This document shows, piece after piece, positions 14,416-22,456 of a DNA stretch of 22,937 nt. Source of the DNA: JAAUTS01 sp038250235 (GTDB lineage: Bacteria; Verrucomicrobiota; Verrucomicrobiia; Methylacidiphilales; JAAUTS01). The notes below the pieces were generated by a model that had not been told where the DNA came from, made no database searches, and saw nothing but the letters and a program-made list of their open reading frames with translations. Where the stretch lies: contig JBBSCO010000048.1 in the NCBI GenBank assembly GCA_038250235.1, forward strand, positions 1 through 22,937, read 5' to 3'. A program made the translations under genes and the position numbers. How positions within the stretch are numbered: the first letter of the stretch is position 1; every line of letters starts with the position of its first letter.

Positions 14416-15537
14416 TCAGCCAGGACTGGGTGTTTCCGGAGTATGATTCTTCTGCCAGATGTAGCGATACATCAGAACTTTCAGCGTGGCAGTGAGCGGA
14501 ATAGCCAGGATGGCACCTAGTAGTCCGCCCAGTATGATGGACCAGACCAGGATGGAGACAATGATGGTCAGCGGATGAAGGCCGGTGCGGTCGCCCATGA
14601 TCTTGGGCGAAATGAAATTGCCCTCACAAAATTGAACAAAAACAAAAACACCCAAAGTCATGGCAAAGAAACCAGGGCTGCCGCCTGACTGCGCCGTGGC
14701 GATGAGCAGAGCCGGGGCGACGCTTAAAATGACGCCCAGATACGGAATGATGCTAAACAAGGCGGAGATGACGCCGATCAGCAGGGCGTATTCTAATCCG
14801 ATGATGCTCAGGCCAATGCCTGTCATGGTTCCCAGAATCAGAGCCACGATGACCTGGCCCCGGAAAAAGGTGATCATGTGTTTGTTAATTTCACTGATGA
14901 TGATGACAATTTCATCCCGAAGCCAGGAGCGTTGTATGGGGATATAATCGTGCCAGGAAGATTCGATGGAAGGTTGGTCGCGCAGGAAATAAAAGACGTA
15001 AAGCGGGATGAAGACCAATCCCAAGAGGAATCCCAAGGTGCTGAAAAAACTGCCGACGCCGGACCAAACCCAGGAGGCAATCCGGGCGTTGTATTTGGGA
15101 AGCTCGAGCTGGATTTGGGCCTCCACCTCTGTAAATCGGTCCTTCATGTCCGGATGTGCTTCCAGCCAGGAATGACTTTTTTCAAGGAGGCTTCCCTTGA
15201 TCCTGGGAAGATCCTCGACCAGGCCGGCGGCTTCGGAATAAAGTTGGGGCACGGCGATGGCCCCAAAAATGGAGAGAAGCAGAAAGCTGCTGATAAAAAG
15301 TAAAACAATGGCCCGCGTGCGTTTCATACCGCGTGATTGCAAAAAGCTGATGATGGGATCGAGCAGGTAGGCGATGACGCCCGCAATGGCCAGGGGAACA
15401 AGAACGGCCTTCAGGAAAAGAGCCGCTTGGATCAGCAGATAAAAAATACCGATTCCCAGGGTGACGATAAACAGCAGGCTAAGAGCGGCAAGGGCCTGCC
15501 AGATGATTTTTTCCTGGGCGGGGGTTGAACCGTTCAT
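14416..15537 (-). CDS. AI-2E family transporter (PerM/TqsA-like permease)
   Basis: The 373-residue protein has the family layout: two or three N-terminal helices (about 15-60, including LVPLAIAGVIAYLLDPIISF, a conserved segment), a helix near 80, a soluble helical insertion (about 100-155), and a C-terminal block of four or five helices with YALLIGVISALFSIIPYLG and GDRTGLHPLTIIVSILVW, the family signature. Members have been linked to autoinducer-2 export, to Na+/H+ exchange or to pore-like activity; substrate here is unknown. Its ATG overlaps the stop of the OmpA-like gene by four bases. Convergent with the toxin remnant; no convincing terminator is seen in 14367-14415. Confidence 0.9.
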   Translation of the reverse strand: MNGSTPAQEKIIWQALAALSLLFIVTLGIGIFYLLIQAALFLKAVLVPLAIAGVIAYLLDPIISFLQSRGMKRTRAIVLLFISSFLLLSIFGAIAVPQLYSEAAGLVEDLPRIKGSLLEKSHSWLEAHPDMKDRFTEVEAQIQLELPKYNARIASWVWSGVGSFFSTLGFLLGLVFIPLYVFYFLRDQPSIESSWHDYIPIQRSWLRDEIVIIISEINKHMITFFRGQVIVALILGTMTGIGLSIIGLEYALLIGVISALFSIIPYLGVILSVAPALLIATAQSGGSPGFFAMTLGVFVFVQFCEGNFISPKIMGDRTGLHPLTIIVSILVWSIILGGLLGAILAIPLTATLKVLMYRYIWQKNHTPETPSPG

Positions 15538-16352
15538 AGGGTGTTAGGGGTTGTCTGGTTATTGAGAGGTGAAGCTTTAAGGTTGATGACGAAATCGATG
15601 CGGCGATTGGCGGCCCGGCCGGCTTCCGTCTCGTTTGGCTCCACTGGGGAGGTGTCGGCCCTTCCCACGGCCTGCAGGCGGTTGGGGTCGATTCCGTTTT
15701 CGGTAAGAGAAACTATAGCGGAGCTGGCACGGGCGGAGGAGAGATCCCAATTACTGGGAAACTTGCTCTTGAGAGCCTGGCCGATGGGTTCGTTGTCAGT
15801 GTGGCCCTCGACCTTGACGCCGAGGCCCTTCAGTTCGGATTCCAAAAGTTGGGCCACGGCTTTCAGGACGGCTGAGCCTTCGTCGCTGAGCGAGGCCCGG
15901 CCGGAAGCGAAGAGGACATTGTTGGTCAGGCGCAGGGTGAGCACGTCGCCCTTAAGGAAAACGCTGCCCTGCCCGGCACTGAGCAGAGTTTCCACTTTTT
16001 GCTGGGCGGCTTTGAGCAGCTCCTGATCTTTTTTCTCGGCTTCCAAACGCAGGCGGGCCTGTTCTTCGAGTTGCACACGCACACGCTCGGCGTCGGCCAG
16101 TTGTTCTTCTTTGGATTTGAGGCGGCCGGCATTTTCGGTAATGTCCTCTTTCAAGCGTTTGATCTGGCCCAGAAGACGATCGTTTTTTTCATTGAGAAGA
16201 CGTATCTCTTCTTCGAGGAGTCCGTTTTGGTGTTTGGCGGTGTTCGAGCTAAAAAGAAAAAGGAAGGCCAGAACAACAGCGATCAGGCAGAGAAGCAGGG
16301 CGCCGCCAATGGCGATAAGCGTCTTTTCATGGCGACTCCAGGGTTTTGGCAT
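15534..16352 (-). CDS. OmpA/MotB-like peptidoglycan-binding membrane protein
   Basis: The 272-residue protein starts at ATG 16352; upstream in-frame codons belong to a dispersed repeat. One membrane helix (about 11-34) is followed by a long heptad-like coiled coil (about 42-130, rich in Glu, Leu, Lys, Arg) and an OmpA-C domain (about 140-262): LFASGRASLSDEGSAVLKAV, VEGHTDNEPI, NWDLSSARASSAIV, LQAVGRADTSPV and NRRIDFVI, all conserved for binding of diaminopimelate in peptidoglycan. The order helix, coiled coil, OmpA-C resembles MotB/PomB-like anchors without a known ion-channel Asp in the helix, so I do not call it MotB. It is the first gene of a two-gene operon with the AI-2E permease. Confidence 0.87.
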   Translation of the reverse strand: MPKPWSRHEKTLIAIGGALLLCLIAVVLAFLFLFSSNTAKHQNGLLEEEIRLLNEKNDRLLGQIKRLKEDITENAGRLKSKEEQLADAERVRVQLEEQARLRLEAEKKDQELLKAAQQKVETLLSAGQGSVFLKGDVLTLRLTNNVLFASGRASLSDEGSAVLKAVAQLLESELKGLGVKVEGHTDNEPIGQALKSKFPSNWDLSSARASSAIVSLTENGIDPNRLQAVGRADTSPVEPNETEAGRAANRRIDFVINLKASPLNNQTTPNTL

Positions 16353-16360
16353 ATGAATTT

Positions 16361-16394
16361 TTAACCATGAATGGACGCGAATGCACACGAATAT
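16361..16394. repeat. Dispersed intergenic repeat of the ATTCGTGT...CATTCATGG type
   Basis: On the minus strand the segment reads ATTCGTGTGCATTCGCGTCC and continues into ATTCATGGTT. It resembles a short sequence (ATTCGTGT / CATTCGTGG tandem) that recurs between genes in many Verrucomicrobia and Planctomycetes. It lies just upstream of the OmpA-like gene and generates a spurious N-terminal extension in that frame. Recognition is from memory; only one copy is in the window. Confidence 0.5.
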
Positions 16395-16489
16395 TATTGG
16401 AGGAAGAAATTTAGCCTATTTACTTCCCTTAGAATCGGTTATAGGTCAAACAGCTTTAGCCAACGGAATGATACAAAGTTAGGATGACC

Positions 16490-17419
16490 ATGGATCGGAT
16501 ATTTCACTTTATTTTGTTTTTATTCATGACTTCTTTAGCCATTGCTGCCATGGAACCGAAAATTGTGGATGTTCCCCAGGAGCGGGTGACAGGGGCTTCT
16601 GCTTCGGGGCCATTGACTGTGGCGGCCTGGAATCTGCAATGGTTTCCGGGGCAACGCTCCAAGGAAGCAAGCGCCGCTTCCGAGCTTAAACAAACCAAGG
16701 CAATCCGGAAAATCCTTCGAAAAGAGCAGCCGACCATTTTTTTTGCTTCCGAAGTCAGAAGTTTGGAAGAATTGAAGAAATTGAATCCCGGCCCGGCTTC
16801 ATTTGCCTGCACGCAGATCCCGCGCACGGAGGAAGAAGGACTTGGCATGTACAATCAGGGACTGGCTTTGGTCAGCCGTATTCCCTGGGAAAAAGTCTGG
16901 GCTTTGGATTTCAGCGGCCTTCCTCCGGGTCCGGATCGCCCCTATCGCGGGATTCTCGGGGCGCAGTTCAAGCTTTCCGACGGAAAAGTTCTGTATCTTT
17001 ACGGCGTTCATTTGAAAAGTAACCGGGGGAATGCCGAAACCGTCCGCATGCGGCGGGAGCGGGCCATGGATTACCTCCGTTGGGATTGGAAACGGCTGGG
17101 TCTGGATCCGCAGAAAGACCGGATTCTGCTGGTGGGGGATTTTAACACCTCCCTGAATTTGGCTCTTTATCAAAAAGAGCAGACGTTGCGTTCGTTGTTG
17201 AAGCAGGGGTTTGTTGATGCCACGGAAGGGATGCCATCCCATCAGCGCATGACTCTTCCGGCCAGTAAAGACGGTCGTTATCCTCCAGCGGACTTTGACC
17301 AGATTTTATTGTCCCCCGCACTGGCGGCGACGATGAAAAAAGGCAAGCCTTGGGCAGCGGTGGTTCCAGTGCCATCCGCCGCCAGTGATCATTACCTGAT
17401 GAAGATCGAATTTCCCTGA
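16490..17419 (+). CDS. Secreted endonuclease/exonuclease/phosphatase-family hydrolase
   Basis: The 309-residue protein starts at ATG 16490, five bases after AGGA; ATG 16484 overlaps that ribosome site and is less likely. A hydrophobic signal (residues 5-20) is followed by an EEP (DNase I-like) fold with its catalytic residues: Asn48 in AAWNLQWFPG, Glu88 in FASEVRS, His174 in YGVHLKSN, Asp217 and Asn219 in LLVGDFNTS, Asp270 in PPADFDQIL, and the Asp300-His301 pair in AASDHYLMKI. The site is complete, so it should be an active metal-dependent phosphodiesterase or nuclease in the periplasm or outside the cell. Substrate (DNA, lipid or phosphoester) is not readable from sequence. It is a single gene facing away from the OmpA-like operon. 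Confidence 0.87.
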   Translation: MDRIFHFILFLFMTSLAIAAMEPKIVDVPQERVTGASASGPLTVAAWNLQWFPGQRSKEASAASELKQTKAIRKILRKEQPTIFFASEVRSLEELKKLNPGPASFACTQIPRTEEEGLGMYNQGLALVSRIPWEKVWALDFSGLPPGPDRPYRGILGAQFKLSDGKVLYLYGVHLKSNRGNAETVRMRRERAMDYLRWDWKRLGLDPQKDRILLVGDFNTSLNLALYQKEQTLRSLLKQGFVDATEGMPSHQRMTLPASKDGRYPPADFDQILLSPALAATMKKGKPWAAVVPVPSAASDHYLMKIEFP

Positions 17420-17730
17420 GTCTTGAATAATGGCTGCCTGGTGTTTGAGTGAAATGCCATCTTCGGAATGCCGTTTCATAAAAAAACTCTCATACACCTA
17501 ATCCTACAGACTGAGCGACAGGAATGGTTATGAGCTGGAGCCATTCAGAGTTCTGCCCGCGACACACAGGAAAATTCGCGAAATAAAGAGAGATCCCTTG
17601 CGAGGAAGGCCTCTGTGCAGGCTCACTGATAGTGACGCCGATTACCAATGATTTTTTCAACTCCCTGCGTCGCATTTTCGCGTCTTTTTGCGTGTCGGTG
17701 GACAATCAACTGCACTAATGCGGAAATGCT
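17420..17730. other. Gene-free spacer with dispersed-repeat fragments
   Basis: No convincing gene. It contains ATGCCGTTTCA (17468-17478), shared with the hairpin repeat at 22239, and at 17661-17695 a segment whose minus strand (CGCAAAAAGACGCGAAAATG) resembles the CGCAAAGACGCGAAG-type intergenic repeats frequent in this group of bacteria. No terminator is visible for either convergent gene. Confidence 0.5.
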
Positions 17731-19251
17731 TTAAGGCGTTAGTCCGTAGATATCCAGCAGCTGCAGGAATTCAGGGAGGGAACAGGTGGGTTTTCCCTGG
17801 AAATCGGCGATGGCGAGGACTTCGATTGTGGCCTCCCGCCTGCGGTTAAGAATAAGTTGGGGCAGGAGTTGATGTTGAAGGGAGTAGCCCGAGGCTAGTG
17901 ACGGCGTGGCTGGGCGTTCCTCAATCCAGGCCATCCAATAAAGGTTAATGCGTTGACTGCCCCGTTCGAAAACATAGCCGAGAGCACGGGCTGGTCTTCC
18001 TTGGATGGTGGTGTCAAAACTGGATGGCGGACCGGAAGTGGTCCATCCGCCGCCGGGAAGGCAGACTTCCGGGCGGTGGGAGAGGCTGAAGCCATTATCA
18101 GATAACCAGAGGAGGTGATAGCCGAGAAGGTGGGAGTGTTGGGGAGATGCGGGACGGAGGAAGACCGCCCGATCCGCCTGCAGGATTTCCGAAGACGGAG
18201 GGGGAACCGGCATAAAGGATGTACCTTCGCGGAAATCCGATTCTCGAAGGTGATCGGGTGTTGAGGGAGGCGCGCTGACATACCAAAGTTGTGCGAGGAG
18301 GAGAACGGTCAGGGTAGCCAGGGTGAGTGGTCCGGCTGTTTTTTTGAGGCGCATTCCAAGTGGGCTGTTTTGTTTGGGCGGGATCACGGGCTTGGATTCG
18401 GGGGATGGCACGGGGGTGCGCCATCGAAAAGATACTGCAAACAAGGTGGCGCAAAGTATCACAAGGGCAGTCCCTGCGGCGGCGTCATGCCAGAGTTGGA
18501 GAAACGAAGGGCCCTGGAGGGAAATGCCTGCCGCCAGGAAGGTGCTTCGGCCGATATTCAGAACGACTGCACCGGTGATGGCAATGACTATGAGGGCCAG
18601 ATGTTTCCGGAAGGGAAGCCAGTGCCAGGCGCCTACGGCCAAGGCAAAAGCCAAACCGGTGTGGAGAGAACGTATTCCGCTGCAGGCATCTTCTACGCCG
18701 AGAGTGCCACCCTCGATCTCGATGATACGGCCCCTGACCTGACAGGCGAACCCGGCGAGATGGAGGATTTCGCCCGTGCACCAGGCGATCCAAGTGCCGA
18801 GGGTTTGGCTGAGGGGGACCTCGAGAGCAGCGGGCCATGGCACACAAAGAGACATGAAGATAATGGGAAAGCTGACCGCTTTTATGCCGGCAAATCCTGC
18901 AAGGCGGAAAGCGGTTCCGAAGGAGGAGGCAGCAGCGAGCGCGTAAATCAACCAGATGGGCAGACGCCAGGGCGTGGGAGCCAGGCGGACAAGTTCAAGG
19001 AAGAAAATGGGGGGAAGAATCAGCCAAGGGAGCAGGCTAGGGATCAGGTTGGAGTATTGTCGAAGGGGTGGATCGGGAAGGAGCTGCCATCTTTGGTAGA
19101 GAAAAAAAGCTGCCAGCAAGGGAATGAAAAAACCGTGTCCGTAGTCTGCATTGCTCCACCATGTGGAGAGGCAGGCCGCACTAAGCCATAGCCAAAGAAC
19201 AAATATCCAGGCGGTTTCCTCAGGTCGATGAACCCGCTGATTATGAGACAT
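17731..19251 (-). CDS. Exosortase with C-terminal EpsI-like domain
   Basis: The 506-residue protein starts at ATG 19251, overlapping the stop of the PEP-CTERM gene by 11 bases; the frame is open further upstream, but that is the other gene read out of frame. About eight helices cover residues 15-275. The catalytic triad of exosortases is complete: Cys190 in GVEDACSGIRSL, Arg235 in LNIGRSTFLA and His255 in LWHDAAAG. After a last helix near 320 a periplasmic EpsI-like domain follows (about 340-500) with GYHLLWLSDNGFSLSHRPEV and CLPGGGW. Exosortases cut and anchor PEP-CTERM proteins at the membrane, coupled to exopolysaccharide export. Fusion with EpsI occurs in some subfamilies (for example XrtD-like); I cannot name the subtype. 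Confidence 0.9.
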   Translation of the reverse strand: MSHNQRVHRPEETAWIFVLWLWLSAACLSTWWSNADYGHGFFIPLLAAFFLYQRWQLLPDPPLRQYSNLIPSLLPWLILPPIFFLELVRLAPTPWRLPIWLIYALAAASSFGTAFRLAGFAGIKAVSFPIIFMSLCVPWPAALEVPLSQTLGTWIAWCTGEILHLAGFACQVRGRIIEIEGGTLGVEDACSGIRSLHTGLAFALAVGAWHWLPFRKHLALIVIAITGAVVLNIGRSTFLAAGISLQGPSFLQLWHDAAAGTALVILCATLFAVSFRWRTPVPSPESKPVIPPKQNSPLGMRLKKTAGPLTLATLTVLLLAQLWYVSAPPSTPDHLRESDFREGTSFMPVPPPSSEILQADRAVFLRPASPQHSHLLGYHLLWLSDNGFSLSHRPEVCLPGGGWTTSGPPSSFDTTIQGRPARALGYVFERGSQRINLYWMAWIEERPATPSLASGYSLQHQLLPQLILNRRREATIEVLAIADFQGKPTCSLPEFLQLLDIYGLTP

Positions 19252-20230
19252 CAGGGCTGGGTTGGGGGATATTTTTTCTAGAGCGAAGCCGTTGAATGAA
19301 CAGCCCCAGAGCAAAGCAGGCGGAAAGGAGGGCCATGGGCCAGAAGGACGTTGCCTCTGGAACAATAAGCAACTCAGTGTCCGGTATGGAGACATCGGAA
19401 AAGCGTATTTCGTCAAGTGTTCCTGTGTTATTGAGGGGGTTTCCGTCCATGCGGTAACCGATATGCACCCCAGGTGTGGGATTTCCTGCACCATACCATA
19501 GACGGCGGTTGTTGGTGCCATCGATGCTGGCCGCCACAACCCCGTCAATGATCAGCTCTCCGACGCCGGTGCTGTTGTTGTATCGGAAGGCGATATAGTG
19601 CCAGACACCGTCATTGATGGCGACCCCGCTTGTGAGGGTAACGAGGGTGGGATTGTTACCGTTGTTTTGGGAGACCCAGTAATCCACGCGGACGTTTTGG
19701 GGTTCCACAATGCGGAAGCCGTTGTCGATGTTACCGCTCTCGCCGGATTGTGCGGGGTCGAGGGTGCGGGCGACCATTCCTGCGTCATTTTCTGTGGTGC
19801 GGGCCCAGAATTCCACCGTGATGGAGTTGCTGTTAAGTGTGCTGGAGTAGGCGGCGGATCCGAAGATACCATCCGATCCAACGCCATTAACAAAGGAGCG
19901 AATACTTCCGGTGTTAGGATCACCGGTGACGGGAACAAAAGCAGCAAATAAATCCGGGGCATTGGTGCCGAGGGTGGCATTGGCCGAAACCATGGGCGGT
20001 TCGCCGCCGATTTCGTTTGGGTTGATCAAGCCTGCTGCAGAAGGATCGGTGTCGCTACCGGCCTCGAAGCGCCACCAGCTGGTGGTAGCGGCGTGTGCAG
20101 GACTGATGGCGCCTGCCAGCAGAAGAGCCAGGAGTAAAACCCGCCACTTAAGCAGTGAACTTTGACTCTGAAGATGAAAGGGGGATTTCACTTGTAAAAC
20201 ACGTATAGAATAAAATAGGTGTAAAGACAA
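19241..20230 (-). CDS. PEP-CTERM protein with LamG-like domain
   Basis: The protein is up to 329 residues. The signal peptide core is VLLLALLLAGAISPAHA (about 32-48). The middle (about 95-285) is a LamG/concanavalin-like jelly roll with NSITVEFWARTTEN, GVWHYIAFRYNNSTG, ELIIDGVVAASIDGT and TGTLDEIRFSDV, a carbohydrate- or protein-binding fold. The C-terminus has the exosortase sorting signal: VPEA (PEP variant), a hydrophobic helix (FWPMALLSACFALGLFI) and a basic cluster (RLRSRK), plus an extra 10-residue polar tail. It is directly followed, with an 11-bp overlap, by the exosortase that should process it. Start is unclear: the open frame begins with TTG 20230, which overlaps a promoter-like -35, and GTG 20191 is an alternative. 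Confidence 0.87.
   Translation of the reverse strand: MSLHLFYSIRVLQVKSPFHLQSQSSLLKWRVLLLALLLAGAISPAHAATTSWWRFEAGSDTDPSAAGLINPNEIGGEPPMVSANATLGTNAPDLFAAFVPVTGDPNTGSIRSFVNGVGSDGIFGSAAYSSTLNSNSITVEFWARTTENDAGMVARTLDPAQSGESGNIDNGFRIVEPQNVRVDYWVSQNNGNNPTLVTLTSGVAINDGVWHYIAFRYNNSTGVGELIIDGVVAASIDGTNNRRLWYGAGNPTPGVHIGYRMDGNPLNNTGTLDEIRFSDVSIPDTELLIVPEATSFWPMALLSACFALGLFIQRLRSRKNIPQPSPDVS
20202..20230 (-). promoter_or_regulatory. Candidate sigma70-type promoter for the PEP-CTERM/exosortase operon
   Basis: On the minus strand TTGTCT (20230-20225) is followed after exactly 17 bp by TATACG (20207-20202). Transcription would begin near 20195, which fits translation from GTG 20191 with almost no leader and would exclude the TTG start at 20230. 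Only two loosely matching hexamers support it. Confidence 0.3.
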
Positions 20231-20363
20231 TACAATAAAAAGCGTGTGGAAGATATTGATAAAAAGGTCATTAGGGCGGATCTTATGATGCCAAACGTGG
20301 CTAGGCAGGTGACAGCACCCGCAAAAGCTCAGAGGGCTGATGGATTCATGTCCCTCAGAGGAG

Positions 20364-20392
20364 GCTATCGCGACGCAAGGTCGCTCCTACGC
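20364..20392. repeat. REP-like hairpin (GCGAC-GCAAG-GTCGC)
   Basis: GCGAC (20370-20374) and GTCGC (20380-20384) pair around GCAAG, flanked by CTATC and TCCTACG. The minus-strand form GTAGGAGCGACCTTGCGTCG resembles REP elements found in many proteobacteria and other bacteria. It lies in the 188-bp gap 20231-20418 between the TPR and PEP-CTERM genes. Confidence 0.5.
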
Positions 20393-20418
20393 TGAAAACG
20401 GTAAGAGAGAAAAATTCT

Positions 20419-22089
20419 CTAGGGAAAAGTAAGAATTTTTTCTTTGAGAGAAACTTCCTCGGGGTAGTAGGTGGGATACTTTTCCACGGCACGTCGGAGG
20501 GTTAGAGGGGCTGGTTTGTTTTGAGTGACCCACCAGGCACCCCGGGTGAGATCGAGAACAGGGGAGTCGGGAAACCGATCCAGTGTCAGACGGGCGGCCT
20601 CCCAATCTTTGAGGGTGATTTGGGCGAAGGCGAGGGTTGCGGCAAAGGCCGGGGCATCAGGCCGCTGGGTTACGGCCTGGCCGGCCCAGGCAGAGGCCTG
20701 GGTGATTTGAGCCCCCCGAAGGAGGGAGAAATAAGCTGCATTATTCAAGGCAACGGGTGCATCGGGAAAAAGTTCCAGCTGCCGGATAGTTGCCAGTCTC
20801 ATGGCCTCGGTATTGCCTTGTTTTTCCAAAAGGGCGTAGAGGGCGGTAAATTCGCGGGGGGTAGGGTTGGGGGTCTGGATGCGTGCCTGGAGAATGCGGA
20901 TCAGGCCCGGTTCCCATCGCCATTGTTCAACAACGGCCAAGAGGGATTCCAGTCCCTGCCTGCGGTTGGTGGCTGAGGAAACGGCCCGTTCCAAGTGGGT
21001 ATTTGCGGAGGGGTTGGGCCAGGAAAGACGTGCGAGGCAGAGCGCGCGGAGGTCTTCCAGACCGGGCCAGTTGGTTTTAGAAAGACCGACCCAGGCCGTT
21101 TCCCTTTGGCCAGCGACCACGGCGGCTTCGGTGAGGGCGAGGCCCAGGGGAAAAACCCAAGGCTGGGAAGGAGGGGTTTGCGTGTAAAATTCCCAGGCCT
21201 CCTTGCCTCGGCCTGAGGTGACCATCCAGCCAACCAATTGGGACATCTGGCCTGGCTGTGATAATTTTTCCCGCCAAATTTGTTGGAGGGTGGTATTTTC
21301 CGGCGGTAATCCCCCCTTCTGGAGGGCTTCCAAAGACGGCATCAGGCTCTCAAATGGTGTGTTATTCGACGAGATAAGAGGCTCTGCCAAGAGGGACAGA
21401 GCTTTCTGATCCTTTCGTTGGAGGGCATCCTGCAGCAACGGGCGCAGGGCAGAGGACTGGGTGCTGGGATTGGGGTCACGGGCCATTTGCTGGAGTGTCA
21501 GGCGGGCAGGTTCGGAGTGAGGGCCTTGAAGGGCGATGATGGCCTGGTTGAGACGCGCGCTGTCTGAGGTGGGATCGAGTTTGGTCAGGATGTCAGCATG
21601 TTTTTGAGCAGTTTCCCAATCCTTGCGGGCAAAGGCCAGGGCGAGGGCAGCGCGGCTGAAGGCGGTTCCTTGACGCAGGGTTTGCGGCCATTCTTGGATA
21701 ATTTTTTCGGCCTTCGGAAATTGGTTGAATTGGATGCAGGTCAGCACCGCCGCCACGCGGTATTCCGGTTGCGTGGGAACACGATTCATCACATCGATCC
21801 AGGAAGGGACCGCAACGGATTGGCCGGTGAGGCTTTCGAAGCGGGCTCGTTCGGCCAGCACTTCAGGATGGTCAGGATGTCGTGATTGCAGGGTGTTAAG
21901 CAGGAATGCTGCCTGACTTAATTTACGCTCTGTCAGCGCCCGTCCGAGCTGATTGATCTGCTGATGGAGGCGGTATTTTCCCAGAGCCATGGCACCGAAC
22001 GCGAGCAATCCCAACAGGAGCAGGAGTGCAGCGGGCCATTTGAGGCGGCGCCAAAATGGGGGTTGGGTTGGTTTTTGGACAGTGGCCAT
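20419..22089 (-). CDS. Membrane-anchored TPR protein
   Basis: The 556-residue protein has a short basic cytosolic N-terminus (PPFWRRLKWP), one membrane helix (about 19-37) and a periplasmic helical solenoid. TPR-like pairs can be followed in LSQAAFLLNTLQSRHPDHPE, QFNQFPKAEKIIQEWP, ARKDWETAQKHADILTKLDP, YFSLLRGAQITQASAWAGQAV and AFAQITLKDWEAARLTLDRFP. The first block resembles the repeat in PEP-CTERM/EPS system TPR proteins (PrsT-type), but is not diagnostic. Such proteins act as scaffolds in secretion and exopolysaccharide assembly. It lies upstream of the PEP-CTERM gene on the same strand, with a 188-bp repeat-containing gap, so co-transcription is uncertain. Confidence 0.82.
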   Translation of the reverse strand: MATVQKPTQPPFWRRLKWPAALLLLLGLLAFGAMALGKYRLHQQINQLGRALTERKLSQAAFLLNTLQSRHPDHPEVLAERARFESLTGQSVAVPSWIDVMNRVPTQPEYRVAAVLTCIQFNQFPKAEKIIQEWPQTLRQGTAFSRAALALAFARKDWETAQKHADILTKLDPTSDSARLNQAIIALQGPHSEPARLTLQQMARDPNPSTQSSALRPLLQDALQRKDQKALSLLAEPLISSNNTPFESLMPSLEALQKGGLPPENTTLQQIWREKLSQPGQMSQLVGWMVTSGRGKEAWEFYTQTPPSQPWVFPLGLALTEAAVVAGQRETAWVGLSKTNWPGLEDLRALCLARLSWPNPSANTHLERAVSSATNRRQGLESLLAVVEQWRWEPGLIRILQARIQTPNPTPREFTALYALLEKQGNTEAMRLATIRQLELFPDAPVALNNAAYFSLLRGAQITQASAWAGQAVTQRPDAPAFAATLAFAQITLKDWEAARLTLDRFPDSPVLDLTRGAWWVTQNKPAPLTLRRAVEKYPTYYPEEVSLKEKILTFP

Positions 22090-22092
22090 GGG

Positions 22093-22200
22093 TTATTTTA
22101 GGGTCAGGAAGCTTTTTGTGCAAGGCCGCAAGAAAGAGGTGGGATGATCCTGAATAAGCTCAACGAGGGCCTGACAGTGCAGTTGCTTTAGTAAATCCAC
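22093..22200 (-). CDS. Possible very small ORF just upstream of the TPR gene
   Basis: GTG 22200 opens 35 codons (MDLLKQLHCQALVELIQDHP then TSFLRPCTKSFLTLK) ending three bases before the ATG of the TPR gene. The open frame continues upstream without a start to near the hairpin at 22239. It has an amphipathic-helix look but no ribosome site and no recognised family; it could be a leader ORF, the end of a lost gene, or chance. Confidence 0.18.
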   Translation of the reverse strand: MDLLKQLHCQALVELIQDHPTSFLRPCTKSFLTLK

Positions 22201-22238
22201 GAGAAGTTTTTTTCCAGTGAGTGGGTGTAGATCGGGAT

Positions 22239-22257
22239 GCCGTTTCACAGAAACGGC
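22239..22257. repeat. Hairpin repeat with GCCGTTTC/GAAACGGC arms
   Basis: A perfect 8-bp stem with a 3-base loop (ACA), preceded by CGGGAT and followed by CTACAAA. The core ATGCCGTTTCA also appears at 17468, and I recall GTAGGCCGTTTC-type repeats as dispersed elements in Verrucomicrobia. No U-run follows on either strand, so not a terminator. Confidence 0.5.
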
Positions 22258-22291
22258 CTACAAAATCACGGGAGGAAGTTTTGCTAGGAAA

Positions 22292-22456
22292 TCAGAGGGA
22301 TGATGAAGTATCCAAAATAATCAGGCCTTTGAAATGGTTTCGGTAGAATCCTCGGTCACATGTGATGCGGCGTGAGGTCTGTTTGTAGGCATGGGCACCG
22401 ACGATAAAGTCCGTGATGATTCGATCCCTTTTCCCGCCCGCTTTTCTGCCTGTCAT
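22292..22456 (-). pseudogene. C-terminal fragment of a VapC-like PIN-domain toxin
   Basis: The frame reads GGKRDRIITDFIVGAHAYKQ, then RRITCDRGFYRNHFKGLIIL and D before the TGA at 22292. This is the last third of a PIN toxin: the DFxIGAHA helix with a metal-binding Asp and the TxDRGFYRxYF segment with the final catalytic Asp. The first 80 or so residues are missing. At its 5' side the frame enters the left arm of the 22452-22567 inverted repeat, where an ATG (22456) happens to give a 54-codon ORF. No antitoxin gene remains beside it. Most likely truncated by arrival of the repeat element or a linked deletion. Confidence 0.65.

Noticed and set aside
16353..16388. 12-residue extension of the OmpA-like protein
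   Set aside because: The codons come from a dispersed intergenic repeat, and the ATG at 16352 gives the normal short cytosolic tail before the membrane helix.
18289..19191. 300-codon plus-strand open frame opposite the exosortase
   Set aside because: Its translation is Gly/Glu/Lys-rich low-complexity sequence with no domain, and the opposite strand encodes a complete exosortase with all catalytic residues.
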